From assembly GCA_944384015.1 (NCBI GenBank), contig CALWRT010000030.1:1-42812 (forward strand): a DNA stretch of 42,812 nucleotides, written 5' to 3'. Position 1 is the first letter of the stretch. Each line of letters begins with the position of its first letter. A model generated the notes under the pieces. The model was given only the letters and a program-made list of their open reading frames with translations, was not told the origin of the DNA and made no database searches. The position numbers and the translations under genes were made by a program. The stretch is from an uncultured Lachnospiraceae bacterium. Lineage in GTDB: Bacteria; Bacillota; Clostridia; Lachnospirales; Lachnospiraceae. Shown piece after piece: positions 17,358 to 26,369 of this stretch.

Positions 17358-17404
17358 GCATCTTACCTGCCCTTCCTGTCTCCAGCCCGTTACGATTCAC
17401 AGCC

Positions 17405-17467
17405 GATTCAGAATGAACAACCGACGCGTCGTGCTTGCACGTAAGCGTCTGTTACTGATTCTGAATC
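17405..17467. promoter_or_regulatory. Compound inverted repeat between dxs and tlyA
   Basis: GATTCAGAAT (17405-17414) pairs with ATTCTGAATC (17458-17467). Inside lie GACGC/GCGTC (17423, 17445) and CGTGC/GCACG (17430, 17437) around a TT loop, forming a nested stem. No T-tract follows on the minus strand. It may be an mRNA processing, attenuation or repeat element. Confidence 0.6.
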
Positions 17468-17484
17468 AGGACTGTAAATCATAA

Positions 17485-19353
17485 CTACAACCCGATATAT
17501 TCTGTCAGAATCCTCTTGAGCACGCTGTCCTTGTCGATTCCCACTTCCTTTTTGAGAATCTCCACATTGCCGTGCTCCACATACTCGTCGGGTATGGCGA
17601 TGGACAGTACGTCCACATCCAGATGGTTCTCTTTCAGAAAGCGAATGACATGTTCGCCGAAGCCTCCGTTCTCCACATTCTCCTCCAGCGTTACGATCAG
17701 CCGGTGCTCCTGCGCCATCTGACGGATACACCCTTCATCCAGAGGCTTGGCCCACCGCGCGTTGATCAGCGAGCACTGATAGCCCCTCTCCTTGAGCTCC
17801 GCGCGCACCTGTTCCGCTGTCTGCACCATACTGCCCAGGGCATAGAGGGCGATCTCCGTCTCATCATAGAGGATCTCGCTCTTCCCATATACAACCGGGC
17901 TTCGGAACTCTCTCAGCCCGTCATAAGCCTCCCCTCTAGGGTATCGTATGGCAATAGGTCCCCCGTAATTCAGCGCGAACTTCAGCATATCAGAGAGTTC
18001 CCACTTGTTCTTGGGAGCCAGGATGCTCATATTGGGGATGCTGCTCAGAAAGGACAGGTCGAAAATTCCCTGGTGGGTCTCCCCGTCGCTTCCCACCAGT
18101 CCCGCCCTGTCCACAGCGAATACCACCGGCAGATTCTGAATACAGACGTCGTGTATGATCTGGTCATACGCTCTCTGAAGGAAAGAAGAATAGACGGCGA
18201 CCACCGGCTTCATCCCTTCCGCGGCCAGTCCGGCCGCGAATGTCACCGCATGCTCCTCCGCAATCCCCACATCGTAGAATCTGTCCGGGAACATATTGCG
18301 GAATCTCTTGAGCCCCGTCCCGTCAGGCATCGCCGCGGTGATGGCTACAACCTTATCGTCCCGGTCTCCCATTTTACGCATAACCGTGGAAAAAATATCG
18401 GTATAGTTCGCCTTCTGCCGCTTCTTAGCCGGAAGCCCGGTCTCAATCTCGAAGGGCTCCGCCCCGTGAAATCTGGAAGGATGCCTCTCTGCCGGCAGAT
18501 ATCCCTTGCCTTTTTCTGTGATGACGTGGACGAGCACCGCGTTGTTCAGCCTCTTCGCCTCCTGGAAAATCTTCGTCAGCTGCCGGATATCATGGCCGTC
18601 CACTGGTCCCAGATAAGTAATCCCCATATTTTCAAAGAGCATGCCGGGGATGACGAACTGCTTCAGCCCGTTCTTCGTCCGCCGTATGCCGTTGACCATT
18701 TTCTCTCCGTATACCGGAATGCTGTTGAGAGAATGATAGATTCCGTTCTTCAGCTCCGTGTACGCCGTCGCTGTGCGGATACTGCTGAGATATCTGGACA
18801 TTCCGCCCACATTCTCTGAGATAGACATATTATTATCGTTCAGCACGATCATAAAGTTGGTCTCCATCCGGGCGGCGTTGTTCAGCGCTTCATAGGCCAT
18901 TCCCCCTGTGAGAGCCCCGTCCCCGATCACGGAGATGACATAATTGGACTTGCCCAGGTAATCCCGCGCCTTCGCGAGTCCCAGCCCCGCGGAGATGGAT
19001 GTGGAGCTGTGCCCGGTATTGAAGCAGTCGCAGTCGCTCTCCCTTGTCTTGGGGAATCCGCTTAAGCCCCCGAACTTGCGCAGCTCGTCAAATCCGTCTT
19101 TGCGTCCGGTTAGTATTTTGTGAGTGTAGGACTGATGCCCCACATCCCAGACAATCTTATCCTGGGGAAGGTCAAACACCAGATGCAGGGCCATGGTAAG
19201 TTCCACCACGCCCAGATTGGAGGCCAGATGTCCCCCGGAGACGCTGATCTTCTCTATCAGGAACTGCCGGATCTCCTCTGCCAGCTCATCCAGCTCTTTC
19301 TTCGTCTTAAACTGCTTAATATCATTTTCCTGATTGATTTTATCTAACAGCAC
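17485..19353 (-). CDS. dxs: 1-deoxy-D-xylulose-5-phosphate synthase
   Basis: This 622-residue thiamine-diphosphate enzyme condenses pyruvate and glyceraldehyde 3-phosphate to DXP, the entry to the MEP pathway. WDVGHQSYTHKILTGR opens the family pattern. GDGALTGGMAYEALNN with a later NDNNMSIS forms the ThDP/Mg2+ site. The transketolase pyrimidine domain carries DRAGLVGSDGETHQG, and the C-terminal domain is complete. The start is GTG at 19353 with GAGGGG upstream, 13 bases after ispA. Confidence 0.97.
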   Translation of the reverse strand: MLLDKINQENDIKQFKTKKELDELAEEIRQFLIEKISVSGGHLASNLGVVELTMALHLVFDLPQDKIVWDVGHQSYTHKILTGRKDGFDELRKFGGLSGFPKTRESDCDCFNTGHSSTSISAGLGLAKARDYLGKSNYVISVIGDGALTGGMAYEALNNAARMETNFMIVLNDNNMSISENVGGMSRYLSSIRTATAYTELKNGIYHSLNSIPVYGEKMVNGIRRTKNGLKQFVIPGMLFENMGITYLGPVDGHDIRQLTKIFQEAKRLNNAVLVHVITEKGKGYLPAERHPSRFHGAEPFEIETGLPAKKRQKANYTDIFSTVMRKMGDRDDKVVAITAAMPDGTGLKRFRNMFPDRFYDVGIAEEHAVTFAAGLAAEGMKPVVAVYSSFLQRAYDQIIHDVCIQNLPVVFAVDRAGLVGSDGETHQGIFDLSFLSSIPNMSILAPKNKWELSDMLKFALNYGGPIAIRYPRGEAYDGLREFRSPVVYGKSEILYDETEIALYALGSMVQTAEQVRAELKERGYQCSLINARWAKPLDEGCIRQMAQEHRLIVTLEENVENGGFGEHVIRFLKENHLDVDVLSIAIPDEYVEHGNVEILKKEVGIDKDSVLKRILTEYIGL

Positions 19354-19366
19354 AGCCTTCGCCCCT

Positions 19367-20254
19367 CTACTTTTTCCTGGAGACCAGATAGCGAATCAGC
19401 TCCTCCAGAAATTCGTTCCTTCTCCCTATGCCCGCAAGGGTATCCAGCGCCCGCATAGAAATCCTCTCCACATCCGCGGATGCTTTGTCCAACCCCTCCA
19501 GCGTCACATACGTCGTCTTATGATTCTTCTCGTCGCTGTGAATCGGCTTGCCCAGCACCTCCACCGTACTTGTCACATCCAGGATATCGTCCTGTATCTG
19601 GAATGCCAGCCCCACATCCGAGGCTGCCTGTTCGATCTTTTTCACCTGCTCCTCTCCGGCTCCTGCCAGGATTGCCCCGATCATCATGGAAGCTTCGATG
19701 AGCGCGCTCGTCTTCAACCGGTAGATAAAGTCCAGCTTCTCCCTGGACAGTGCCTGCCCTTCCGACTGCACGTCCACGGACTGCCCGCCGATCATGCCGT
19801 ATATGCCAGCCTTGCTGGCCAATACCTTCAGGGCTTCCGGGATCCCCTGGTTGCCGGGATCTATATCGAAGGCCCGCAGAGCCGTCTCAAAGGCATAGTT
19901 CAAGAGCCCGTCTCCCGCCAAAATGCCCATCGCCTCTCCATAGACGACATGGGTCGTCTTACGTCCTCTGCGGTACTCATCATTATCCATCGCCGGCAAG
20001 TCGTCGTGTACGAGGGAATAGGTGTGGATCATCTCCATTGCAGCCATGAACGGCTCCGCGGCCTTTCCTTCCCCGCCGAAGAGGCGAAAGCTCTCCGCGA
20101 TCAGCAAGGGACGCAGCCGCTTCCCCCCTGCCCTTACACTGTAATTCATCGCCTCCAGCACAGTCTTCTGGAACCCCGATTCCTGCGGAAGATACCCTTC
20201 CAGCAACCGCTCAATCTCTTCTGTTCTCCTATTTAGTTCTTCATTAAAATTCAT
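19367..20254 (-). CDS. ispA: Farnesyl/geranyl diphosphate synthase
   Basis: This trans-prenyltransferase of about 295 residues has the first Asp-rich motif DDLPAMDND and the second QIQDDILDV, both needed for Mg2+ and diphosphate binding. AGGKRLRPLL is the IPP-binding site. It makes the FPP that uppS at 8172 would elongate. The ATG at 20254 (or one codon earlier) overlaps the end of xseB and has GGTGG upstream; the in-frame ATG at 20314 lies inside xseB. The xseB-ispA-dxs order is standard for Firmicutes. Confidence 0.95.
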   Translation of the reverse strand: MNFNEELNRRTEEIERLLEGYLPQESGFQKTVLEAMNYSVRAGGKRLRPLLIAESFRLFGGEGKAAEPFMAAMEMIHTYSLVHDDLPAMDNDEYRRGRKTTHVVYGEAMGILAGDGLLNYAFETALRAFDIDPGNQGIPEALKVLASKAGIYGMIGGQSVDVQSEGQALSREKLDFIYRLKTSALIEASMMIGAILAGAGEEQVKKIEQAASDVGLAFQIQDDILDVTSTVEVLGKPIHSDEKNHKTTYVTLEGLDKASADVERISMRALDTLAGIGRRNEFLEELIRYLVSRKK

Positions 20255-20465
20255 CATAACCACCATTCTCATTGATGACCAGCATGCGCTTCTCCACCAT
20301 GTCAATCTTCTCATGGCAGGCCTTCAAGTATTTCATTCCCTGCTCGTATGCATGGAAGGAGTCTTCCAGCGTCGTCTCCCGGTTCTCCAGCACCTGCATG
20401 ACCTGTTCCAGCTTCCCCATCAGTTCTTCCAGGCTGTCTTTCGAAAAATCATCCTGCTCCTTCAT
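20244..20465 (-). CDS. xseB: Exodeoxyribonuclease VII small subunit
   Basis: This 73-residue small subunit is nearly all helical, with the family pattern LEELMGKLEQVMQVLENRET then LEDSFHAYEQGMKYLKAC. It binds XseA to form exonuclease VII. The ATG at 20465 has GGAGG 6 bases upstream and overlaps the end of xseA; its 3' end overlaps the ispA start. Confidence 0.94.
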   Translation of the reverse strand: MKEQDDFSKDSLEELMGKLEQVMQVLENRETTLEDSFHAYEQGMKYLKACHEKIDMVEKRMLVINENGGYDEF

Positions 20466-21687
20466 ATGGTTCCTCCTTCCCATAGCCGCCGGTCACTTCC
20501 GATGACTCGGCCCTCACATACACTTTTCCGTTGGACACATAGACCGTCAGGCGCTGCCCCGGCATCACCCGGCCCGCGTCGGTCACGGCCCGCCCCTTCT
20601 CATCCGCCATATAGGAAAACCCCTGACTTAGCCGCTTAATGGGACTTAGTCCATCCAGCTTCCCCGCGCAGGCGGCAAGCCTTGCCTTCTGGCTCTCCAG
20701 CTGTCTGGCCATCCCTCCCTCCAGCTTCTCCTCCATACTGATCAGATACTGCCTTGTCTCCTGTATCTTCGACTGGGGGCTTACAAGGGATATTCTTCTG
20801 CGGTACTGTTCCAGCAGCTGGTTTTTCCACACGATCCGATCCATCAGAAGGCGGTTCAGCCGCCGGTGCATGTCATCCATCTGGTCAAAGAGCATGCGCA
20901 CATCCGCCACTGCCAGCTCCGCTGCCGCAGAAGGCGTAGGCGCCCGAAGATCCGCCACATAGTCGGCGATCGTCGTGTCTGTCTCATGGCCGACCGCCGA
21001 TATCACCGGCGTCCGGCAGTGGAAGATTGCCCTGGCTACGATCTCCTCATTGAAGGCCCATAAATCCTCAATGGAGCCTCCCCCTCGTCCCACAATGATC
21101 ACATCCAGCCCCAGCTCGTCCAGCATGCGTATGCCCTCGGCAATACTTCCTGCCGCCCCCTCTCCCTGTACTTGGGCGGGGTAGAGGATAATCTGAATAT
21201 ACGGGTTTCGGCGGTACGCAATGTTGCGGATGTCCTGGATGGCCGCGCCTGTAGGCGCCGTCACCACACCAAGCCTCTTCACGTAAGACGGGATCGGCTG
21301 CTTATAGCTCTCATCGAACATCCCCATCTCTTCCAGCCGGTTCTTCAGCTCCAGAAATCTCTGATAGAGAAGTCCTTCTCCATCCAATACAATCTCCTTC
21401 GCGTAGAGCTGATATTTGCCGTCCCGCTCGTAGACGCCCACACTGCCCAGGGCAATGACCTTCTGCCCTTCCTCCATATGAAAAGAGAGACCTTTGCGGT
21501 TACCTGCGAACATCACGCAGGATAGCGTCCCAGTCTCATCCTTCAACGAAAAATATATATGCCCGGACGTGTGATATTTACAATTCGACACTTCGCCTTT
21601 GATGTAAATGTGGTTCAGCATAAAGTCCTGGGTGAACATCTGCTTGATATAGCTGTTCACCTGGCCTACCGTATAAGCTTTCCTCAT
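20449..21687 (-). CDS. xseA: Exodeoxyribonuclease VII large subunit
   Basis: This 412-residue protein degrades single-stranded DNA with XseB. An N-terminal OB fold (HTSGHIYFSLKDETGTLSCV, about 38-57) precedes the catalytic domain with GRGGGSIEDLWAFN and GHETDTTIADYVADLRAPTP, then a coiled coil and a short C-terminal domain. The ATG at 21687 lies 14 bases after nusB. The last 17 bases overlap xseB. Confidence 0.96.
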   Translation of the reverse strand: MRKAYTVGQVNSYIKQMFTQDFMLNHIYIKGEVSNCKYHTSGHIYFSLKDETGTLSCVMFAGNRKGLSFHMEEGQKVIALGSVGVYERDGKYQLYAKEIVLDGEGLLYQRFLELKNRLEEMGMFDESYKQPIPSYVKRLGVVTAPTGAAIQDIRNIAYRRNPYIQIILYPAQVQGEGAAGSIAEGIRMLDELGLDVIIVGRGGGSIEDLWAFNEEIVARAIFHCRTPVISAVGHETDTTIADYVADLRAPTPSAAAELAVADVRMLFDQMDDMHRRLNRLLMDRIVWKNQLLEQYRRRISLVSPQSKIQETRQYLISMEEKLEGGMARQLESQKARLAACAGKLDGLSPIKRLSQGFSYMADEKGRAVTDAGRVMPGQRLTVYVSNGKVYVRAESSEVTGGYGKEEPYEGAG

Positions 21688-21701
21688 ATACCCTCACTCC
21701 G

Positions 21702-22118
21702 CTATGCCATCTTCTCCTGCTCTCTTGCCAGCTTGCCCAGTATTCCATTGATAAAGGACGGCGCGTCCTCTCCGCCGTACAGCTTCGCCAATTCCACCGC
21801 TTCATTGATAGCCACGCCTACCGGCACCTCCGCATCATAGCAGATCTCATAGGCAGCCAAACGCAGAATAGACAGCTCCACCTTGCCCATACGGCGCACC
21901 TTCCATCCCTGGGAGAGCTCATCCAGCTTCCCGTCTATCACCGTCAGGCAGCCTGCCACCTTCTTGTATTTGTCTACGATATAGCTCCGGTCCTTCTCCT
22001 CCAGCATCGGAATATCTTCCATATACATCTCAATCTGTTCGTCCATCTGTTCCGGCTCGTTAAATTCACTCCTGAACAATAGCTTGAAAATATGCTCCCG
22101 CTGTTCTCTCCTCTTCAT
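21702..22118 (-). CDS. nusB: Transcription antitermination factor NusB
   Basis: This 138-residue all-helical RNA-binding protein is needed with NusE/S10 for rRNA antitermination. It starts MKRREQREHIFKLLF and has the family motif AAYEICYDAEVPVGVAINEA plus VELAKLYGGEDAPSFINGIL. The start has GGAGGAAAC upstream. A terminator 56 bases upstream separates it from asp23, so it probably has its own promoter, which I could not define. Confidence 0.95.
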   Translation of the reverse strand: MKRREQREHIFKLLFRSEFNEPEQMDEQIEMYMEDIPMLEEKDRSYIVDKYKKVAGCLTVIDGKLDELSQGWKVRRMGKVELSILRLAAYEICYDAEVPVGVAINEAVELAKLYGGEDAPSFINGILGKLAREQEKMA

Positions 22119-22173
22119 AGTAGTTTCCTCCGTCTATAGGTTAGCCTCAGGCCATACCGCCCTTCCCTTCCAG

Positions 22174-22200
22174 AAAATAAGGGTGTCCTTCCGGGCACCC
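22174..22200 (-). terminator. Rho-independent terminator between asp23 and nusB
   Basis: On the minus strand GGGTGCCC, loop GGAA and GGACACCC (one mismatch) is followed by TTATTTTC. It lies beyond the repeat that starts at the asp23 stop codon. Confidence 0.7.
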
Positions 22201-22238
22201 ATCTTCGCAAGGCTTATCGCTGCTGTATACCGCACCGC

Positions 22239-22371
22239 TCAGCCTGCCGGCTTCACGTCTGCAGATGTATGCACACAAACTGCGGCCGCCGCAGTTTGTC
22301 GCCTGCAAGTCTTAGGCTCACGCTGCATCCTGGCATGACGCCTCGCGGGACAGTGGAAGCTGAACTGTTAC
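22239..22371. repeat. Structured repeat, copy B (nusB-asp23 gap)
   Basis: It aligns along its length with copy A at 22835-22975: both run from a CAGCC..CCGGCTTCAC start through a TGCACACA segment, a palindromic GC-rich core, CTCACGCTGC or ATCACGCTGC, CCTCGCGG and CTGAACTGTTAC. This copy is more diverged. Its right end supplies the TAA stop codon of asp23. Inside, AAACTGCGG and CCGCAGTTT form a hairpin. Confidence 0.8.
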
Positions 22372-22739
22372 TGCATATCCACTCCTGCAATATGGATATT
22401 GACTTCCTCTACCGCCAGCCCTGTCATGTTCTCAATCGCTCCCTTGACCTTCTCCTGAACCTTGGCCGATGTCTTCGGTATACTATATCCGTAGCGCATA
22501 TTCAGGGAGACATCTACCTTCACCGCTCTGCCTGAGACCGCAACCTTTACTCCCTTAGACAAGTTCTTCATCCCGAGCTTGCCCACAAGTTCATTCGTAA
22601 TGTTCCCGGCCATAGAAGCCACGCCTTCCACTTCCGTGGCAGCCAGTCCGGCAATAATCGCGACCACCTCATCTGCGATCTGTACCTCTCCCATGCCGAG
22701 TTCCTCATGTATAGTATAAGAATTCCTCTCTTCCGACAT
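22368..22739 (-). CDS. Asp23/Gls24 family envelope stress response protein
   Basis: This 123-residue Asp23/Gls24 (YqhY/YloU-like) protein contains GEVQIADEVVAIIAGLAATE then VEGVASMAGN, the DUF322 pattern, and ends in a VNIHIAGVDM strand. The family is abundant in Gram-positive bacteria, is linked to envelope stress and lipid metabolism, and has no known catalysis. The ATG at 22739 has GGAGG upstream; the in-frame ATG at 22805 is less likely. In many Firmicutes it lies between spoIIIAH/acc and nusB; here about 15 kb separates it from spoIIIAH. It is flanked by two direct copies of a structured repeat, one supplying its stop codon. Confidence 0.93.
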   Translation of the reverse strand: MSEERNSYTIHEELGMGEVQIADEVVAIIAGLAATEVEGVASMAGNITNELVGKLGMKNLSKGVKVAVSGRAVKVDVSLNMRYGYSIPKTSAKVQEKVKGAIENMTGLAVEEVNIHIAGVDMQ

Positions 22740-22834
22740 CTCGTATACCTCCTGTATCGTCTGCATCTTAACCTTTATTATAAACAGAACCGCCTGTCTT
22801 TGCAATTCTTTTTTCAGTTCAGTTCGTGACTGTT

Positions 22835-22975
22835 GTAACAGTTCAGCCTTCCGGCTTCACTGTCACAAGCGGATGCACACACACTGCGAGAATCGCAGCG
22901 TGGCGCCTGCAGTTCTCGGGATCACGCTGCAAATGCAGCGTGACACCTCGCGGAACAGGAAGGCTGAACTGTTAC
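22835..22975. repeat. Structured repeat, copy A (asp23 upstream gap)
   Basis: The ends are a perfect 18-bp inverted repeat (22835-22852 and 22958-22975). Inside is a perfect 10-bp palindrome with a 2-base loop (22922-22943) and a CTGCGA/TCGCAG hairpin near 22884. The left 32 bases recur inverted at 2431-2462 with one mismatch. It has no coding capacity. It begins 20 bases after the stop of the transglutaminase gene and may also act as its terminator. Confidence 0.85.
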
Positions 22976-22994
22976 CAACTGTTCCGTACCTTCG

Positions 22995-24302
22995 TTACTC
23001 CAGCTCTATGATCAGCATCAGGCTGACCGGATCTGCCATATAGGAAATCTGCCGGATGGACGTGTCAGCCCGGAAAATATCCTGATTATCGAACAGGTTG
23101 GCAATATAGGCCTCATAGACGGCTTCATCGGTAAATTTCATCGTCAGATGATCCTCCCCCGCCTCCCTGGCCTGCGCCAGCCGCTCTGCCACAAGCTCCA
23201 GATCGTAATCCTCGTACAGCAACCCTTCATACCGATAATAGTTGTATGTCTGGGCGGTACAGTCCGGCAGCGGCACAACCACATTGGGCGTATGGTCTGC
23301 GCTGATCTGCTCGGTTGTCAGATTCAGATAATCATAATTCACGTAAGACTCATCCACAAGCCCGCTGTCAATGGCCTCCTGGCCCGCGACCGGATCGCCC
23401 CACGTGGTATCCACATAATAGTATTCTCCATCCAGCATCACCAGATTCCACGCATGGGCCACATTTCTCCCTTCTGGATTCAGGGCGGTTCCCGTCACCG
23501 TCGTACAGGGAATTCCCAGCTCCTGCAGCAGATACTGAGTAGCGTAGGCGTATCCCTGGCAGACAGACGCACCGTTCAGGAAGACGCTCAGGATGTTCTG
23601 GTTATCCGGCGCGCTCTCATCGTACACCGTGTGCTGTACCAGATAGTCATACACATATTTTTCCTTCTCATAGTCCCCGGCATCCCCGGGCACGCCGCTT
23701 AAGATCTGCGCCGCCGCCTCGTCCACCTGACGCTGCCTTTCTTCTCTCTCTTCAGGCGTATAGGAATACTGGCCGGAAAACGTATAGAATTCTGTCTGTC
23801 CGCCGACCATATGTTCCGTAATCACGTAGCCTTCCACGTAGAACAGTTCCGGGTGATCCATCATAATCGCCTGGTATGCCCGGTCTACCTGATCCGGATC
23901 CATCGTACCAAGCCTCACATCACTGCTGTAATCTTCCAAAGCTGACAAAAGCTCTATATAGACGGCCCTGTCTTCTTCCGACAGATGCGCATAGGCATAG
24001 TCGTCCTCTGTTACTTCTGCCTGTACTCTGGCTATCTGCGCTTCTGTCACTTCCTCAAATTGTTCTGCGTAGATATCAGCCTGTTTTTCAACCATGACTT
24101 CCCGCACAGAATCTCTCAGCGACTCCACTGCCTGACAGCCGGCAAGAAACGCCGCTGTCCCGCAGAACACGCACAGAATGGCGATGCGGCGGAATCTATG
24201 TCTCTTTGTCCTGCTTTTTTCTATGCTGTTCTCTATCGTTCCCTTCATGGCTCTCTTTGTACTTTTCTCTATGGCTCCTCTCTCCCGTCTGCTTTGTATC
24301 AT
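22995..24302 (-). CDS. Transglutaminase-like domain lipoprotein
   Basis: This protein of about 435 residues has a long basic N-terminus, a hydrophobic stretch and a lipobox LAGC (Cys56), so it is probably anchored outside the membrane. The transglutaminase/protease-like core has Cys248 in GASVCQGYAYA, His283 in AHAWNLV and Asp298 in VDTTWGDP, a complete catalytic triad. Bacterial members are mostly proteases, amidases or inactive binders; the substrate here is unknown. No good ribosome binding site sits by the ATG at 24302 (the nearest GGAGG is 22 bases away), so the start may be wrong, and a shorter one such as the ATG at 24248 would keep the lipobox. It lies between prfC and asp23. Confidence 0.85.
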   Translation of the reverse strand: MIQSRRERGAIEKSTKRAMKGTIENSIEKSRTKRHRFRRIAILCVFCGTAAFLAGCQAVESLRDSVREVMVEKQADIYAEQFEEVTEAQIARVQAEVTEDDYAYAHLSEEDRAVYIELLSALEDYSSDVRLGTMDPDQVDRAYQAIMMDHPELFYVEGYVITEHMVGGQTEFYTFSGQYSYTPEEREERQRQVDEAAAQILSGVPGDAGDYEKEKYVYDYLVQHTVYDESAPDNQNILSVFLNGASVCQGYAYATQYLLQELGIPCTTVTGTALNPEGRNVAHAWNLVMLDGEYYYVDTTWGDPVAGQEAIDSGLVDESYVNYDYLNLTTEQISADHTPNVVVPLPDCTAQTYNYYRYEGLLYEDYDLELVAERLAQAREAGEDHLTMKFTDEAVYEAYIANLFDNQDIFRADTSIRQISYMADPVSLMLIIELE

Positions 24303-24389
24303 GTTCCAGCGAATGATATGAATTCCTCCACTCTCATGGCATGTTGACTTGTTTCTGTACCTTCTGGTGTCTTCGCCTCTTCTTCGCGC

Positions 24390-25979
24390 CTAATTGCGTC
24401 CGAACTCTTCCAGCACCAGCCCTTCGTTGCGCTCCAGCACCAGCCCCACGCTCCAGCTGTTGACAAAGAGCAGAAGGGGATTGCCCTTCAGGTCTCTGAT
24501 TTTCTTCATGTCTGATGTCCCCACCAGCTTATTCAGGTCCACATTATCGCCCACAATCCAGCGAATGTGCTCATAGGGAAGATTTTCCAGGCGGATCTCC
24601 ACATTGTATTCGTTCTCCAGCCGGTATTTCAGCACGTCGAACTGCAGCACGCCTACCACGCCCACAATAATTTCTTCCATCCCTGTATTGAATTCCTGGA
24701 AAATCTGTATCGCGCCCTCCTGGGCAATCTGGGTAATGCCCTTCACAAACTGCTTGCGCTTCATCGTATCCATCTGGCGCACCCTGGCAAAATGCTCCGG
24801 CGCGAATGTGGGAATCCCCTCATACCGGAAGTTTTCCCCCGGCATGCAGATCGTATCCCCGATGGAAAAAATGCCCGGATCGAATACGCCGATGATATCC
24901 CCGGCATATGCTTCCTCAATTACCTTGCGCTCCGAGGCCATCAGCTGCTGGGGCTGGGACAGCCGCTGCTTCCTGCCTCCCTGGACATGGAATACTTCCT
25001 TGGAGGCGTCGAATTTGCCGGAGCAGACGCGCATGAACGCGATCCTGTCTCTGTGGGCCTTGTTCATATTGGCCTGGATCTTGAAGACAAAGGCGGAAAA
25101 ATCATTTTCCACCGGATCGATCAGTCCCTTATCCGACATTCTCGGCAGCGGCGCGTAGGTCATCTGAAGAAAGTGCTGCAGAAAGGTCTCCACGCCGAAG
25201 TTGGTCAGCGCCGATCCAAAAAACACCGGGGAGAGTTCTCCCTTCGTCACCAGATCGATGTCAAATTCTGCCGAAGCCCCGTCCAGAAGCTCAATCTCTT
25301 CTGTCAGCTTCTCTTTAAATTCTTCCCCTATTTGCGCGGTTAATTCTGGACTGTCGATGGAAATTACATGAGTCTCTCCTTCTTTCGTCCCTTTCTCGGT
25401 CCCTGTGAAGGTGGTCACGCACTTGGTATTCCTGTCATACACGCCCTTGAAATTCTTGCCGGAGCCAATCGGCCAGTTAATCGGACAAGTGGCAATTCCC
25501 AATTCCTTCTCAATGTCGTCCAGCAAATCAAAGGTGTCGTTGGCATCCCGGTCCAGCTTGTTGATAAACGTGAAAATGGGAATATGCCGCATCACGCACA
25601 CCTTGAACAGCTTGCGGGTCTGGGCTTCCACCCCTTTGGAGGCGTCAATCACCATCACGGCGGAATCCGCCGCCATCAGCGTGCGGTACGTATCCTCCGA
25701 GAAGTCCTGGTGTCCCGGCGTATCCAATATATTGATGCAGTATCCGCCGTATTCAAACTGCATGACGGAAGAGGTGACAGAGATTCCTCTCTCCTTCTCA
25801 ATCTCCATCCAGTCTGACACCGCGTGCCTGGCCGTCGCCTTGCCCTTCACGGAACCGGCCAGGTTGATTGCCCCTCCGTATAACAGGAACTTCTCTGTCA
25901 GCGTCGTCTTCCCGGCATCCGGGTGTGAGATAATCGCAAACGTCCTTCTTCTCTCGATTTCTTTTCTATAATCTGCCAC
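24390..25979 (-). CDS. prfC: Peptide chain release factor 3
   Basis: This 529-residue GTPase of the EF-G family releases RF1/RF2 from the ribosome. P-loop SHPDAGKTTLTE, switch II DTPGHQDF and NKLDRDA (G4) are all present, and the C-terminal domains are complete. The GSVKGKATARHAVSDWMEIE and ERGISVTSSVMQF segments separate it from EF-G. The start has GGAGG upstream. A repeat-filled gap of about 770 bases precedes it, so it is probably transcribed on its own. Confidence 0.96.
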   Translation of the reverse strand: MADYRKEIERRRTFAIISHPDAGKTTLTEKFLLYGGAINLAGSVKGKATARHAVSDWMEIEKERGISVTSSVMQFEYGGYCINILDTPGHQDFSEDTYRTLMAADSAVMVIDASKGVEAQTRKLFKVCVMRHIPIFTFINKLDRDANDTFDLLDDIEKELGIATCPINWPIGSGKNFKGVYDRNTKCVTTFTGTEKGTKEGETHVISIDSPELTAQIGEEFKEKLTEEIELLDGASAEFDIDLVTKGELSPVFFGSALTNFGVETFLQHFLQMTYAPLPRMSDKGLIDPVENDFSAFVFKIQANMNKAHRDRIAFMRVCSGKFDASKEVFHVQGGRKQRLSQPQQLMASERKVIEEAYAGDIIGVFDPGIFSIGDTICMPGENFRYEGIPTFAPEHFARVRQMDTMKRKQFVKGITQIAQEGAIQIFQEFNTGMEEIIVGVVGVLQFDVLKYRLENEYNVEIRLENLPYEHIRWIVGDNVDLNKLVGTSDMKKIRDLKGNPLLLFVNSWSVGLVLERNEGLVLEEFGRN

Positions 25980-26039
25980 GTTGATTCCTCCTGGGTGTTA
26001 TAATATGGGTGCTATAATTTCTGATCGGATAGAACAAAG

Positions 26040-26228
26040 AGTTCCGCCCGCGAAACTCCCGCGCCGAGCGCAACCGCCTTGGCGGTAAAACTTCCGCAAT
26101 CCGGCCTGTATTCGCAATCCGGCCTGTCGGCCTACTTGCTCATACAGGTTAGCATCGCTAAAGCATAAGCGGGCTAGCCTGCAAGCAGTCTGTCCGCTTA
26201 TGCTTTGCGACCGAGCTTTCACAGTAAA
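26040..26228. repeat. Mosaic intergenic repeat (prfC upstream gap)
   Basis: It shares CTCATACAGGTT followed by GCATC, the AAAGCATA unit, GGCAGTCTG or GCAGTCTGTCC and the final CTTTCA..GTAAA segment with 2570-2690. CCGGCCTGTAT occurs twice as a short direct repeat. Translation on the minus strand gives a short frame with a DANLYEQ string in both copies, a repeat artefact and not a protein family with support here. Confidence 0.75.
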
Positions 26229-26233
26229 TGAAA

Positions 26234-26256
26234 AGAATCCCGCCAGGCAGGATTCT
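26234..26256 (-). terminator. Terminator-like hairpin between the zinc-ribbon cassette and prfC
   Basis: AGAATCC pairs with GGATTCT around a 9-base loop; on the minus strand TTTTC follows, and on the plus strand CTTCTTTTTC. It could end transcription from the zinc-ribbon side before prfC. Confidence 0.55.
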
Positions 26257-26369
26257 CTTCTTTTTCTATGATTTTGTTTATCCATTTTTATATCCTGCTT
26301 CTGCCGGAAGTATTATAGCATCTGCGCCCCCATATGGCAAGAACATTGCTTGGCGGCGGCTCCAGATGA

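Noticed and set aside
17572..18819. 415-codon plus-strand frame opposite dxs
   Set aside because: It is a shadow of dxs in GC-rich DNA; dxs has all catalytic motifs, and the antisense product matches nothing I recognise.
24567..25343. 258-codon plus-strand frame opposite prfC
   Set aside because: Antisense shadow of an intact, motif-complete prfC.
25998..26285. 95-codon minus-strand frame upstream of prfC
   Set aside because: It lies on the repeat and a terminator and resembles only the other repeat copy.
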